Positions 36,227 to 45,958 of a DNA stretch of 50,958 nt are shown piece by piece. The first letter of the stretch is position 1, and every line of letters starts with the position of its first letter. The stretch covers positions 1 through 50,958 of the forward strand of contig JAFRNH010000004.1 in assembly GCA_017430235.1 (NCBI GenBank). The letters run 5' to 3'. The stretch comes from Paludibacteraceae bacterium (lineage in GTDB: Bacteria > Bacteroidota > Bacteroidia > Bacteroidales > Paludibacteraceae). Position numbers and translations under genes: made by a program. A model generated the notes under the pieces. That model did not search any database and was not told the origin of the DNA. It worked only from the letters and a program-made list of their open reading frames with translations.

Positions 36227-38788
36227 TTAGAACCAACGTACGTAGCAGAAGTCTTGACGGTGAGCCAAGTCTTTGCTTTTAGGGAACATACGGAATGCAT
36301 ATTTATATGCACCTGCACGAGAGATTCTGTCTTCCAGACGGAAATACAATTTTGTTCCTTCTGATTTGTAGAGTTCCATCTCTTTAACGTCGTCCAACGT
36401 TTCGTTGTTTTCTGCATTGAAGATGGTGACGAAATCAACGCCAATTCCTTTGTCCTTCAACTCTTTAGTGTCGATGACAGCCTCTACTGTATAGTGGTCA
36501 CCCACCTCTGCGTTGGTTGATAATTTGTCGGACAATGAAGTGGATACGATTTCGATTTGATTCCATTTGGAAGCGATCTCTTCTTTCCAAGCAGCGATCT
36601 CTTTAGCTTTAGCATAGTTGTCTTTTGTAACGAATGCTTTACGCTCAGCCAATGGGTTATAGAACTTTCTTGTATAATCATCCAACATACGTTTCGTAGT
36701 ATAGTTAGGAGTAATCATAGCGAAAGAGTTCTTGATGGTCTTGATCCATTCAGGAGAGTATCCCTTGCTGTTGGTTGCATAGTACATAGGGATGATTTCG
36801 GTCTCCAAGATTCTGTAGATGGTTGATGCATCCAATTGATCTTGGTAGGTTTGGTTCTCGTAAGTTCTTTTCTCGGTCAATGCCCAACCTGCACCTTCAC
36901 GGTAGCCTTCCAACCACCATCCGTCTTTTACGGAGAAGTTGATAACACCGTTCATCAAAGCTTTTTCTCCAGATGTTCCAGAAGCCTCAAGCGGACGGGT
37001 AGGAGTGTTCAACCAGATATCCACACCAGCGATAAGACGTTTTGCCAATGCAATATCGTAGTTCTCTAAGAAGATGATTTTACCTACGAATTCAGGCATA
37101 CGAGAAATCTCGATGATACGTTTGATCAATCCTTTTCCTCCACCATCTGCTGGGTGAGCTTTTCCTGTGAATACGAATGTAACAGGGCGGTCTGGATTAT
37201 TCACGATTTCGGAAAGTCTCTTTAAATCAGTGAAGAGCAAATGAGCACGTTTGTATGTTGCAAAACGACGACCGAAACCGATAGCCAATGCATTTGGGTT
37301 GAAATTACGTTTCACCTCCATGAAGCGAGCAGGATCTCCCTGTTTTGTGCTCCATATCTCAGTGTATTTTGCATAAACGTAGTCTAATAATTTCTTTCTC
37401 AAATCTTTTCTGATTTGCCAGATCTCCTCGTCAGGTACATCGTATATTTTTTGCCAGATTTCTGGATTGGATTGATCTTTGTAGAATTTGTCTCCGAAAG
37501 TCTTTTCATAAAGTTTTCTCCATGATGAGTCAGCCCATGAAGGAAGGTGAACACCGTTTGTCACATAGTTAACATGAGACTCTTCTGGGAAGTAACCTTT
37601 CCAAATAGGGGCGAACATCTTCTTGGAAACCTCTCCGTGCAACCAGCTCACTCCATTCACCTCTTGGCAAGTGTTGCAAGCGAAGACACTCATAGAGAAC
37701 TTCTCGTTTTTGTCTCCTGGATTCTCGCGACCCATATCCATCAACTCATCCCATGAGATACCTAGCTTCTCAGCATAGTGGAACATGTATTTTCCGAACA
37801 ATCCTTCGTCGAATTTGTCGTGACCAGCAGGAACTGGAGTGTGAACAGTATACAAAGAAGAAGAACGAACCACTTCGAATGCTTGATGGAATGACAATCC
37901 CTCTTCGTGGATGTAGTCGCATAGACGTTGTACGTTGATCAATGCAGCGTGACCTTCATTACAGTGATAAGTATCGTGCTTAATGCCCAATTTCTTAAGC
38001 AACAATATACCTCCGATACCTAACAAGTACTCTTGTTTCAAACGGTTTTCCCAGTCACCGCCATAAAGCATGTGAGTGATGGAACGATCGTATTCAGAGT
38101 TTTTGTCAATGTCTGTATCCATCAAGTAGAGGTTGATTCTTCCGACTGCAACCTTCCATATGTTAGCGTAGATGATACGGTCGTGATAAGGCACTTCCAA
38201 TAAATCTGCGTTTCCGTGTTCGTCTTTAACCAATGTTACAGGAAGATTGCCGAAGTTCTGAGGTTCGTAGTTGGCAATCTGGTCGCCATCCATTGACAAT
38301 GTTTGAGTGAAGTAACCAAAACGATATAGGAATCCGACAGCCGTCATATCCACGTTGCAATCGCTGGCCTCTTTCAAATAGTCGCCGGCCAATACACCAA
38401 GACCTCCTGAATATATTTTAAGGATGTCTGTAATACCATATTCCATGGAGAAATAGGCTACAGATGGTTTCTTAGGGTCTTTAGGAGTATCAACATATTT
38501 TTTGAATTCTTTATAGACAGCGTCTATGTTTGCCAATAATTCCTTGTTGTTCTCTACTGCGTCAAGTTTCTCTATTTCAATTGTATTCAAGAAGAGAACA
38601 GGGTTCTTTCCGCATTTAATCCAGAAATCAGCATCGATTTGTTTGAACAACTTTCTTGATGCTGGATTCCATGACCAGTATACGTTTTGAGCAATTTCTT
38701 GTAGTTTTTCCAATTTGGCAGGAACCTTTGATTTCGTGGTGATTTCCTTCCATTCTGGATTGTTTGCTAAATTAATTCTGATACTCAT
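36227..38788 (-). CDS. glgP: Alpha-glucan phosphorylase (short-type, with DUF3417)
   Basis: An 853-residue enzyme that splits glycogen or maltodextrin with phosphate to give glucose-1-phosphate. An N-terminal DUF3417 region ([16 protein letters not shown]) precedes the GT35 phosphorylase domain. [32 protein letters not shown] is the front motif, and [28 protein letters not shown] contains the PLP-bound Lys in the GEK position. The rest fits the alpha-glucan phosphorylase branch known from archaea and Bacteroidota rather than the glycogen phosphorylase of enterobacteria. It follows the glycogen synthase gene with an 80-base A/T-rich gap, so storage and breakdown are coded together. Confidence 0.93.
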   Translation of the reverse strand: MSIRINLANNPEWKEITTKSKVPAKLEKLQEIAQNVYWSWNPASRKLFKQIDADFWIKCGKNPVLFLNTIEIEKLDAVENNKELLANIDAVYKEFKKYVDTPKDPKKPSVAYFSMEYGITDILKIYSGGLGVLAGDYLKEASDCNVDMTAVGFLYRFGYFTQTLSMDGDQIANYEPQNFGNLPVTLVKDEHGNADLLEVPYHDRIIYANIWKVAVGRINLYLMDTDIDKNSEYDRSITHMLYGGDWENRLKQEYLLGIGGILLLKKLGIKHDTYHCNEGHAALINVQRLCDYIHEEGLSFHQAFEVVRSSSLYTVHTPVPAGHDKFDEGLFGKYMFHYAEKLGISWDELMDMGRENPGDKNEKFSMSVFACNTCQEVNGVSWLHGEVSKKMFAPIWKGYFPEESHVNYVTNGVHLPSWADSSWRKLYEKTFGDKFYKDQSNPEIWQKIYDVPDEEIWQIRKDLRKKLLDYVYAKYTEIWSTKQGDPARFMEVKRNFNPNALAIGFGRRFATYKRAHLLFTDLKRLSEIVNNPDRPVTFVFTGKAHPADGGGKGLIKRIIEISRMPEFVGKIIFLENYDIALAKRLIAGVDIWLNTPTRPLEASGTSGEKALMNGVINFSVKDGWWLEGYREGAGWALTEKRTYENQTYQDQLDASTIYRILETEIIPMYYATNSKGYSPEWIKTIKNSFAMITPNYTTKRMLDDYTRKFYNPLAERKAFVTKDNYAKAKEIAAWKEEIASKWNQIEIVSTSLSDKLSTNAEVGDHYTVEAVIDTKELKDKGIGVDFVTIFNAENNETLDDVKEMELYKSEGTKLYFRLEDRISRAGAYKYAFRMFPKSKDLAHRQDFCYVRWF

Positions 38789-38868
38789 TTTTTTATTGTT
38801 TATATGTAATTGTTATTATTTCTTTATTGAATACTTATGTTTGTTTCGTTTGTGGATGATTCCATTCA

Positions 38869-40500
38869 TTATTCTTTTTTGGATAGCGCTATGTCGAACG
38901 CTTTCTGATAGTATTGAATGAAGTCATTCCAAGAGCATTTTTTTGCCAGTGCCAGTGCTTTTTTGTGGACATTTTCTGTCTCTTTCTTATTCATGTCAGC
39001 CAATTGCTTAATGTTGTTTTGAATTTCATCCGCAACAGCGAAGTAATTGGTGTCCGTACGATGGATAACGGCGACGCCATTGGATATGTCTACCGGTTTT
39101 GAAGAGCACCATAGTCCGAATCCTGCCAAATCTGTAGTGATGGTAGGAATACTGAATACTGCGCTTTCAAGTGGCGTATATCCCCAAGGTTCGTAATAAG
39201 ATGCGAAAATGGTAAGATCCAAACCGATGAGAAGATCGTAGTAACTTTTATTGAAGATGCCATCGTCTCCGTTAAGATAGGATGGAACAAGAATTACTTT
39301 TACATTTTGACTTTGCTCGTTATCGAAGTGGAACATGCGCATAGTATGCAGGATCTTATCGTCCATGAAGTTGTATATCTCATGTGTGATAATTTTTCTG
39401 TATACATGGAATTTCGCATCTGGGTCACTGAGTTTTTGTTGAAGATCTTTGCGTGCGCCCATATTCCAACCAGGTACAAGAATGAATGCCACGATTTCTC
39501 GTTTGAATGAGGTGTCGCATGCAACCATGCGGAGAGATTCCAAAAAGAGGTCGATACCCTTGTTCCTGAATTCGTAACGTCCGCTTGTACCAATGAAAAG
39601 TGCATCATCTGAAATCTCGTAACCAATGAGCTTTTCAGCTACGTTTTTCAACGTTTTTCTAGCCTCTTTTCTCTTTTTTGTATATTGTGCGCCACGAGGC
39701 ACGAAATCATCTTCGAATCCGTTAGGAGTGACAATGTCAGGTTCTTTTCCTAGCAATTGTTTGCATTCCCTTGCTGTGATATCGCTTACGGTAGTGAAAC
39801 AATCGGCTTGGAGCGCCGCATTTTTCTCCACTAAATGTTTCGCTTTTACATTTAGTTCGCAAGCCATTTGGTCTCCGTTATATCCTGAGAAATACTCATA
39901 GAGAGCTTTCCCATTGAAACAAATGGAGCGACCCGTTGTGGTGGCGTGCGTTGTAAATAATGTCTTTATGTGTGGACAATGAATCTTCGTATAAAGCAGA
40001 CCGGATCCAGTGGTCCATTCGTGGAACTGAGCCACGATTTTCTTCTTTTCTAGTTTATGGAATTGACAGAAGTTTTCGATGAGTTTTGCAGTGGCATATC
40101 CAAATAGAACGGATTCCTTATAGTCTCCGTAAGCTTCCATTGAATCTACTTTGAAGTGATCCCACATCTCGTAAAGGAAGGCATCTGTTTCTTCTGCAAA
40201 ACCTCTATGGTCAATCAACACAACAATGGGTTCGCCTGGAATATTCCATCTTCCGGCTCTTACTTTTACATTATTCTTGTTGCAGTTCGTTATCCACTTT
40301 TTTAATAGGGATTTGTCTTCTTTGAAGAAAATGTTTTCTGTGCCTTCGAAGTCGGGCCCGATATATATTAGTTTGTCAGAGTAGATGGAGTTTAGTGCCT
40401 TAGCTTGTGTGGACAAAACGGTATAGATACCTCCTATTTTGTTGCACACTTCCCAACTAACTTCAAATACGTAATCTGGTTTATTCTCAAATTCATTCAT
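38869..40500 (-). CDS. Glycogen synthase, GT3 type
   Basis: A 543-residue glycosyltransferase. The opening DYVFEVSWEVCNKIGGIYTVLSTQAKAL is the hallmark of the GT3 (animal and fungal) glycogen synthase family, not of bacterial GlgA (GT5, which starts KTGGLADV). Further motifs are HEWTTGSGLLYT, TTHATTTGRSI, GTSGRYEFRNKGIDLFLESL, and SYYEPWGYTPLESAVFSIPTITTDLAGFG, which holds the conserved nucleotide-sugar-binding region. GT3-type synthases occur in Bacteroidota. The enzyme adds glucose to glycogen from UDP- or ADP-glucose; which donor it uses is not clear. No glgB or glgC gene is nearby. Confidence 0.9.
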   Translation of the reverse strand: MNEFENKPDYVFEVSWEVCNKIGGIYTVLSTQAKALNSIYSDKLIYIGPDFEGTENIFFKEDKSLLKKWITNCNKNNVKVRAGRWNIPGEPIVVLIDHRGFAEETDAFLYEMWDHFKVDSMEAYGDYKESVLFGYATAKLIENFCQFHKLEKKKIVAQFHEWTTGSGLLYTKIHCPHIKTLFTTHATTTGRSICFNGKALYEYFSGYNGDQMACELNVKAKHLVEKNAALQADCFTTVSDITARECKQLLGKEPDIVTPNGFEDDFVPRGAQYTKKRKEARKTLKNVAEKLIGYEISDDALFIGTSGRYEFRNKGIDLFLESLRMVACDTSFKREIVAFILVPGWNMGARKDLQQKLSDPDAKFHVYRKIITHEIYNFMDDKILHTMRMFHFDNEQSQNVKVILVPSYLNGDDGIFNKSYYDLLIGLDLTIFASYYEPWGYTPLESAVFSIPTITTDLAGFGLWCSSKPVDISNGVAVIHRTDTNYFAVADEIQNNIKQLADMNKKETENVHKKALALAKKCSWNDFIQYYQKAFDIALSKKE

Positions 40501-40531
40501 ATACTTTTTCTGTCGATTCCCATTTGGAGGA

Positions 40532-40539
40532 CAAATATA
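40532..40539 (-). promoter_or_regulatory. -7 element of the glycogen synthase gene
   Basis: On the minus strand TATATTTG fits TAnnTTTG and lies 31 bases before the ATG at 40500. No -33 TTTG at normal spacing is seen. Confidence 0.4.
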
Positions 40540-40581
40540 ATTATTTTTTTTTAGTTTTTTGTCGGCAATAATGGTTTTTTG

Positions 40582-43272
40582 TTAGTACCAATTAGGATAA
40601 TCTCCTGAGTCTGTCCTTTTTTCGTATTTTAAGTCTTGCAACATGGAAGAATTTACACCAATATGGAAGTTAAATCCTTGATTAGTACCGAATGGAATGA
40701 AGTCCAAACTGGCAGACCAACAATGTAAATTTCTTCTGATTCCGCAAGATGTGTAAGACATTTCATGATTTAGGAAGTCATAACCGGAACTCATGTTGAA
40801 AGCCCAGTTTTTGGAGAAATTGATACTGCCTGAGAAATTGAGCGACTGCGTCAGTCTTCTGTCAAATTCCAATGTCTCTTTGTTGAATTTATAGTTTCCG
40901 TATGAGACGGAGTAGCTGACATTCAAGTTCCACGGGAGGGAGAATTTTTGATATTCATCAGGATCTTCTTTCTTCTCTTCCTCTTTCTTTTCAGCCTCTT
41001 CCATATGATCTTCCATGAGGTCGTCTAAGTTCTCAGCATTAGGGTCGATCTCATCCTCCTCTTCTGTTGTTTTTTGTTTCTTCTTCTTAAATGTGTTATT
41101 GTTAAAAGAATAGTTGAATGAGGTTCTTGCATTGGTCAGTCTGAACAGACGTCCGTTACGTTCCATTTCAGAGATGTTGGACTTGTAGTAAACACCGTTT
41201 TTGTCTAGTTTGTAGGTGTAAGGACAGAAACCTGCTGTTACGTTTAAATTAATTTTCTTTGTCAGTTTTAAGCGCAAACTGGTTGATAAGTCAGACCATG
41301 GTGCTTCATCCTTCTCTGTGAACATCTTATAGCTTGTGTTGAGTGAAAGATTGTCAATCAATGAAATCTTTTTATAGCCTGTTGTGTCTTTGTCGCTGAC
41401 TACTTTCATTTCCAAATTGTTGGATAAGCTCAAGTTGACGGTACCTCCTCCTTTGCTGGTAGGACCACCATAATAGTTATTGCTGAAATAACAGTACTCT
41501 GTGGTGTCGATGGAACCATCAAGGAATTTTCTTGTATATGTGCCGTAGTATTCTTGTCCGAAGTTAGGCCAAGGTCTATCCATGTGAGGGGAGAATGAGA
41601 GACTGACGGATGGCTGTAGTACGTGTCGAATCATGTTGATTTTTTTACCCCAAATAGGTTGGAAAAATCCGTAGAGTTGTGTGCTCATACTTAAGCTTGC
41701 ACTCATATCGTTGATTCTGTAAAAGCCATTTTCATTGTGCTTCTCAATTTCTTGTTCCTGCTCATTCCATGACTGGTATACCTTTTTAAAATACCATTTC
41801 TCGTTGTAGTTCAAAGCCGGTGTGAAGATCAAATATTTGAATAGAGTATAGGAGGCACCGACGTTGACTTGGTTTTTGATACCGTTATTCCAATCGTTAA
41901 GCAGGTTGGCTTTGAACAATTCGTCTTGTTTTGTTGAAATATAGTTGTCGAAGTTCATGCCGTAGTTCAAGTATATTTTCTCAAACCATTTGTCTTTCCC
42001 CACTTTTTCTTTCCTCTTGAATGGATACACGCGAGACATACTCAGGTTGATGGTTGGCAACTTAAGTGAAATGGTGGAGTCACTTTGTCTTTGGTTGAGT
42101 GTGAAGTTGGTAGTCAAAGAGAAAGGAGACTCAGGGAATTTGTATGTGTAGTTGATACTGGAAGATTTGTTGTTTTCACCGTAAGATGAAGGATTGTAGT
42201 GTGAACTTGTATTGTTTTTGTTGTATGAAGAGGTTGAAAAGTTGATGGAAGACGAGAATGTGCTGAATGGGTTAGCTTTAGCATCTTGCATGTGCGACCA
42301 AATGACTCTAAAGTCGTTTGTTTGTGTATAATCAGGAAGAGTCTTCTCGCTGGTTTTGCTAACTTGATAGCTGACGCTTACGTTTCCTGAGAATTTGTAT
42401 CTTTTTCGGTATTGAGAGGCGGCGCTGGCTGCCCATGACCCTTTTGTATAGATGTCTCCACGAAGGGCTAGGTCAAAATAGTCGTTTATGGCTAGATAGT
42501 AACCACCGTTTCTCAGATAAAATCCACGAGTGCTTTCTTCTCCGAATGTTGGCATTAGGATACCCGAAGAATATTTTTCTGTGAATGGAAAGAATCCAAA
42601 AGGTAATGCAAGAGGAAGTGGCACGTCTTCGATAACCAGATATGCCGGACCAGCAACGATGTATTCTTTGGGTTTTACTTTCGCTTTTGTTAAGTTTAGG
42701 TAGAAGTGAGGATGCTCATGATCTTCGCAGGTAGTATATTTAGCATTTTTCATTAAAAATGTGTTGTCTTCCAACTTTTTAGCTTTTTCTCCTGTGACGT
42801 ATCCTTCACCTTGTTGGGTAACCACATTTCTGATTAATCCTTTTTTTGTTTTAAAATTGAAGTCTATGCCGTCCGATTCGTATGAGTCGTTGCCATCTTT
42901 AAATACAGGTCTTCCGACTATAGCTCCAGTACTGTCTTTCCCAGGCATGGCGTGGACGATATTGCTATCTGTGTTCAGCTCTATATGGTCGGAAGTGAGC
43001 TCCATTGTCTCGTATGTTACCTTGGCATCTCCGTACAGATAGGCACGACCATTTGCGAAAAAGACGATTGAATCTTTTGCGGAATAGTGAACAATGTCGG
43101 TAACGGCATCTTTGGAATATTTTTTTTGAGGACGTGAATTTTTTGTGGAATCGACGATAGTTGTATCTTTTTTGTCTTCTGATACGGCATTCTTTGCCAT
43201 TGTATTCGTCGTAGTCAGTGTCGAAAACAAGACAAAAAACAAAATGTGTTTATATAAATATCTGAGTATCAA
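40582..43272 (-). CDS. lptD: LptD-like LPS-assembly outer-membrane barrel
   Basis: An 896-residue outer-membrane protein. A signal segment is followed by an OstA/LptA-type periplasmic domain (YLYGDAKVTYETMELTSDHIELNTDSNIVHA, then GSYESDGIDFNFKTKKGLIRNV in part), and by a long beta-rich LptD barrel: YSSGILMPTFGEESTRGFYLRNGGYYLAINDYFDL is the conserved entry of the barrel. LptD with LptE places LPS in the outer leaflet. A charged loop with a run of Glu and Lys lies in the C-terminal part (40960-41100). I use the TTG at 43272 because a longer frame from 43314 overlaps the -7 element; no ATG precedes the signal segment. It is divergent from the amidase gene. Confidence 0.85.
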   Translation of the reverse strand: MILRYLYKHILFFVLFSTLTTTNTMAKNAVSEDKKDTTIVDSTKNSRPQKKYSKDAVTDIVHYSAKDSIVFFANGRAYLYGDAKVTYETMELTSDHIELNTDSNIVHAMPGKDSTGAIVGRPVFKDGNDSYESDGIDFNFKTKKGLIRNVVTQQGEGYVTGEKAKKLEDNTFLMKNAKYTTCEDHEHPHFYLNLTKAKVKPKEYIVAGPAYLVIEDVPLPLALPFGFFPFTEKYSSGILMPTFGEESTRGFYLRNGGYYLAINDYFDLALRGDIYTKGSWAASAASQYRKRYKFSGNVSVSYQVSKTSEKTLPDYTQTNDFRVIWSHMQDAKANPFSTFSSSINFSTSSYNKNNTSSHYNPSSYGENNKSSSINYTYKFPESPFSLTTNFTLNQRQSDSTISLKLPTINLSMSRVYPFKRKEKVGKDKWFEKIYLNYGMNFDNYISTKQDELFKANLLNDWNNGIKNQVNVGASYTLFKYLIFTPALNYNEKWYFKKVYQSWNEQEQEIEKHNENGFYRINDMSASLSMSTQLYGFFQPIWGKKINMIRHVLQPSVSLSFSPHMDRPWPNFGQEYYGTYTRKFLDGSIDTTEYCYFSNNYYGGPTSKGGGTVNLSLSNNLEMKVVSDKDTTGYKKISLIDNLSLNTSYKMFTEKDEAPWSDLSTSLRLKLTKKINLNVTAGFCPYTYKLDKNGVYYKSNISEMERNGRLFRLTNARTSFNYSFNNNTFKKKKQKTTEEEDEIDPNAENLDDLMEDHMEEAEKKEEEKKEDPDEYQKFSLPWNLNVSYSVSYGNYKFNKETLEFDRRLTQSLNFSGSINFSKNWAFNMSSGYDFLNHEMSYTSCGIRRNLHCWSASLDFIPFGTNQGFNFHIGVNSSMLQDLKYEKRTDSGDYPNWY

Positions 43273-43311
43273 AAGATTAATTATATTTATTTTTGTATTC
43301 CGTATTGCGTG

Positions 43312-43319
43312 CAAATTTA
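43312..43319 (-). promoter_or_regulatory. -7 element of lptD
   Basis: On the minus strand TAAATTTG fits TAnnTTTG. It overlaps the TTG at 43314 and so favours a downstream start for lptD. It faces the amidase element 14 bases away. Confidence 0.4.
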
Positions 43320-43333
43320 CGAATAATTTTTCC

Positions 43334-43341
43334 TAAATTTG
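43334..43341 (+). promoter_or_regulatory. -7 element of the amidase gene
   Basis: TAAATTTG fits TAnnTTTG and lies 27 bases before the ATG at 43369. A TTGC is present further upstream, but the spacing is too long for a good -33. Confidence 0.45.
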
Positions 43342-43368
43342 CCACAGAAATATTAAAAATAGAATTTG

Positions 43369-44685
43369 ATGAAAAATTCTTTGAGTATTATACGTTTTTT
43401 ATGTTTCGCAAGCTTCTTATGCTATTCTGTTTTTTCTTATGCAGCGGAAAAACAGTTTATTGTTGTTATTGATGCCGGTCATGGGGGAAAAGATGCTGGC
43501 GCGATAGGTTACACTCTAAAGGTAAAGGAGAAGACGGTCAATTTGAATACAGCGTTAAAGTTAGGAGCGTTGTTGGAGAAGGAGCCTGGTGTAAAGGTGA
43601 TTTATACCCGAAAGAAGGATGTTTTTATACCTTTGGATGATCGTGCACAGATAGCCAATAAGGCAAAGGCAGATTTGTTTATTTCCATTCATGCTAATGC
43701 GGCAGAAAATCGTTCGGCAAAAGGAACGGAGACCTATTCGGTAGGATCTTCATCCGCCAACTTGGAAGTGGCGATGCGAGAGAATTCCGTTATCTTATAT
43801 GAGTCAGATTATAAAACGAAGTATAAGGGATTTGACAACAGTTCTGAGTCATATATCATGTTTGATTACATTCAATCCAAATATATGGAGCAGAGTGTTA
43901 ATTTTGCATCTTATGTGGAGAAAGAGTTCGTCTCTGCGAAAAGAACGAGTAGGGGAGTAAAACAGGCGGGGTTCTGGGTGTTGAAACAAACATCAATGCC
44001 TGCAGTGCTGATTGAACTGGGATATCTTTCTAATAAAGAAGAAGAGGCATTTTTAAATAAAGATGCCAATTTGGATAAGATGGCTAAGTCTATTCATCGT
44101 GCATTCGTAGCCTATAAGAAGAAGCATGACGGAAAGGATGGAACATCGTATCGTGAGGAGATGAAGAAGAATACGGATGCAGCCAAATCGGACGAGGCAA
44201 AGAAAACTGATGAGAAAAAAACGGATGAAGTGAAATCATCAGAAACAAAGGGAACAGAAAAGGCAGTTTCCAATGAGAAGGAGAGTCCGGTTGCAAAAGA
44301 AGATGATGCAAACAAGAAAGAGACACTTAAAAATGATACGGTAAAAGTTGCAAAGGATGAGAAGCAGGATAAAAAAGAGGGAGATAAAAAAGAGACTTCC
44401 GCACCTGCTGCAACCAAGGATGAAATACGATATGCCGTTCAGTTTTGTAGCTCTAGTACCAAAAAGCCGTTAGACTGCCGTGATTTTAAGGGGTGTGTGC
44501 CTGCACGGGAGTTTATTGAAACGGGTACCTATAAATATAAATATGTATATGGTGATGAGAAAACATTTCAGGAGGGGTTGAAATTGAGGGATGAGGTGAA
44601 GAAGAAGTTCCCGGATGCCTTTTTGGTGGTCATCAAGAATGGTGTGAAGCTTCCAGTGAGTGAAGCAAGAAATTATTACAAGTAA
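43369..44685 (+). CDS. N-acetylmuramoyl-L-alanine amidase with charged linker and SPOR-like domain
   Basis: A 438-residue exported protein (signal about 1-26). Residues 30-250 form an Amidase_3 domain with the zinc residues visible: His38 in DAGHGGKDAG, Glu54, His108 in SIHANAAE, and Glu216 in IELGYLSN. Such enzymes cut the bond between muramic acid and the peptide during cell separation. Residues 252-350 are a linker of Lys, Glu, Asp and Thr, unlike its neighbours in composition. Residues 353-430 (YAVQFCSSSTKKPL to PDAFLVVIKNG) resemble a SPOR domain, which binds bare glycan strands at the septum. The ATG at 43369 is used; a TTG sits just before it. The MCE-domain gene follows after 37 bases. 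Confidence 0.9.
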   Translation: MKNSLSIIRFLCFASFLCYSVFSYAAEKQFIVVIDAGHGGKDAGAIGYTLKVKEKTVNLNTALKLGALLEKEPGVKVIYTRKKDVFIPLDDRAQIANKAKADLFISIHANAAENRSAKGTETYSVGSSSANLEVAMRENSVILYESDYKTKYKGFDNSSESYIMFDYIQSKYMEQSVNFASYVEKEFVSAKRTSRGVKQAGFWVLKQTSMPAVLIELGYLSNKEEEAFLNKDANLDKMAKSIHRAFVAYKKKHDGKDGTSYREEMKKNTDAAKSDEAKKTDEKKTDEVKSSETKGTEKAVSNEKESPVAKEDDANKKETLKNDTVKVAKDEKQDKKEGDKKETSAPAATKDEIRYAVQFCSSSTKKPLDCRDFKGCVPAREFIETGTYKYKYVYGDEKTFQEGLKLRDEVKKKFPDAFLVVIKNGVKLPVSEARNYYK

Positions 44686-44722
44686 AAAAATGAGAAAAAA
44701 CTCTCGCTAAATAGGATTAGAT

Positions 44723-45655
44723 ATGAGTATTATAAAAGACATTATGGATATGAAAATATCCAAAGAATTCAAAATTGGTTTTTGGGTAATTGTTACCATA
44801 GCAGTAACTTTTTTTGGAGTTAATTATCTAAAGGGAATCAATATTTTTAATCCGACCAACTATTATTATCTAAAGTTTGACCATATCAATGGATTGGTGG
44901 AAACCAACGATGTAAACATAAAAGGATACAAGGTGGGATTGGTAAAGAAAATCATATATGATTATGAACATCCAGATGCACCAGTGACTGTTGTCCTTCA
45001 GGTGGATGATGATTTGAAAATTCCTGTTGGAACGAGAGCCGGGTTGGTGTCAGGTTTGTTAGGAAGCCCTAAAATTGAATTGTTTATTGATCCATTGAAT
45101 ACCTCATCTGAGTATTATCAAAAAGGAGATACGATTCCTTCATATATAGATAATGGTGTTATGGAGGCACTTTCGACTGAGTTGATGCCACGAATTCAAT
45201 CCATTATTCCTCAGTTGGATTCATTGATGGTTTCGTTACAAGTGATTGCACAGAACAAAGCCATAGAGAAATCATTGTCAAATATTGAAGTGATTACAAC
45301 TAATCTAAAAGGCACATCGGTATCCTTAAACAAGTTGGTGGATAATGACGTTCCTCAGTTGATAGGAAATGCTAATTCTATGATGTCGAAATTTGATAAG
45401 GTTGGTGATAACTTATCGAGCGTGGATTTCAATAAAACTATGACAGAATTAACACAAACTTTGGCTAGTGTTCATACTGTGGCTGATAAGATCAATAAGG
45501 GTAATGGTACATTAGGTTTGTTGCTCAATGACAGTGAGTTATATACTAAACTTGGAACGACAGTATCGAGTGCAAATGATCTTTTATTGGATTTAAAAGC
45601 TAATCCAAATCGTTATGTTCATTTTTCACTTGTGAACAAAAACAAAGAAAAATAA
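44723..45655 (+). CDS. MlaD/MCE-domain lipid-trafficking protein
   Basis: A 310-residue protein with one N-terminal membrane helix (FKIGFWVIVTIAVTFFGVNYL) and an MCE domain (FDHINGLVETNDVNIKGYKVGLVKKI and IPVGTRAGLVSGLLGSPKIELF). MCE proteins form rings that move phospholipids between the inner and outer membrane. The C-terminal third is helical and Asn/Ser-rich, as in other Bacteroidota MCE proteins. The Met at residue 10 (ATG at 44750) begins a sequence closer to the family and could be the true start. No MlaE or MlaF genes are beside it, so the permease parts must be elsewhere. A terminator follows at 45720. Confidence 0.88.
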   Translation: MSIIKDIMDMKISKEFKIGFWVIVTIAVTFFGVNYLKGINIFNPTNYYYLKFDHINGLVETNDVNIKGYKVGLVKKIIYDYEHPDAPVTVVLQVDDDLKIPVGTRAGLVSGLLGSPKIELFIDPLNTSSEYYQKGDTIPSYIDNGVMEALSTELMPRIQSIIPQLDSLMVSLQVIAQNKAIEKSLSNIEVITTNLKGTSVSLNKLVDNDVPQLIGNANSMMSKFDKVGDNLSSVDFNKTMTELTQTLASVHTVADKINKGNGTLGLLLNDSELYTKLGTTVSSANDLLLDLKANPNRYVHFSLVNKNKEK

Positions 45656-45672
45656 TTTAGAATAATTCTAAA
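45656..45672. repeat. Inverted repeat near the MCE gene stop
   Basis: TTTAGAAT, one base, ATTCTAAA: a perfect 8-bp inverted repeat starting directly after the stop codon. No T run follows, so it is not a terminator. Confidence 0.6.
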
Positions 45673-45685
45673 TAAAAAATATATT

Positions 45686-45703
45686 TAGTTGTAATTACAA
45701 CTA
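45686..45703. promoter_or_regulatory. Perfect 18-bp palindrome (possible operator)
   Basis: TAGTTGTAATTACAACTA reads the same on both strands over all 18 bases. Such sites can bind dimeric repressors. It is 14 bases from the inverted repeat and 17 from the terminator. The regulator is unknown. Confidence 0.45.
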
Positions 45704-45719
45704 TTAATTATCTCAAATT

Positions 45720-45769
45720 AGCAGTGTTTGCGAATAAAAGAAATAAAAGTTGCAAATACTGCTTTTTTT
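45720..45769 (+). terminator. Terminator of the MCE-domain gene
   Basis: Bases 45720-45731 pair with 45752-45763 over 12 positions with one G-U pair, around a 20-base A-rich loop. Six Ts follow. Confidence 0.8.
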
Positions 45770-45808
45770 ATAAACTACCTAAAATCAGATGATTAAAAAA
45801 AAGTCAAA

Positions 45809-45842
45809 TTTGTAAATGATTGAGTATTAAGAATTATATTTG
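45809..45842 (+). promoter_or_regulatory. Promoter of dnaA
   Basis: TTTG (45809-45812) and TATATTTG (45835-45842) are separated by 22 bases, slightly more than the usual 19. Transcription would start near 45849, about 110 bases before the ATG at 45959, leaving a long A/T-rich leader. Confidence 0.45.
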
Positions 45843-45958
45843 TATATACCTGAAAAACAAATAGTTATTTACTTTTTCTAATAACCAAATTTTTGATTAG
45901 ATTTTTTTTGAATAAAAAAAAACACAATTTTGTCATGCAAAGAAAAAAACAAAGTTTT

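Larger units (their letters stand above)
45656..45958 (+). other. A/T-rich intergenic region between the MCE gene and dnaA
   Basis: This 303-base stretch holds a 17-bp inverted repeat (45656-45672), an 18-bp perfect palindrome (45686-45703), the terminator of the MCE gene, and the dnaA promoter. No TTATCCACA-type DnaA boxes were found by eye, so it is not supported as an origin of replication. No further open frame of note is present. Confidence 0.5.

Noticed and set aside
45656-45958. Origin of replication next to dnaA
   Set aside because: No DnaA-box-like 9-mers were found by eye, and the usual origin neighbours are missing.
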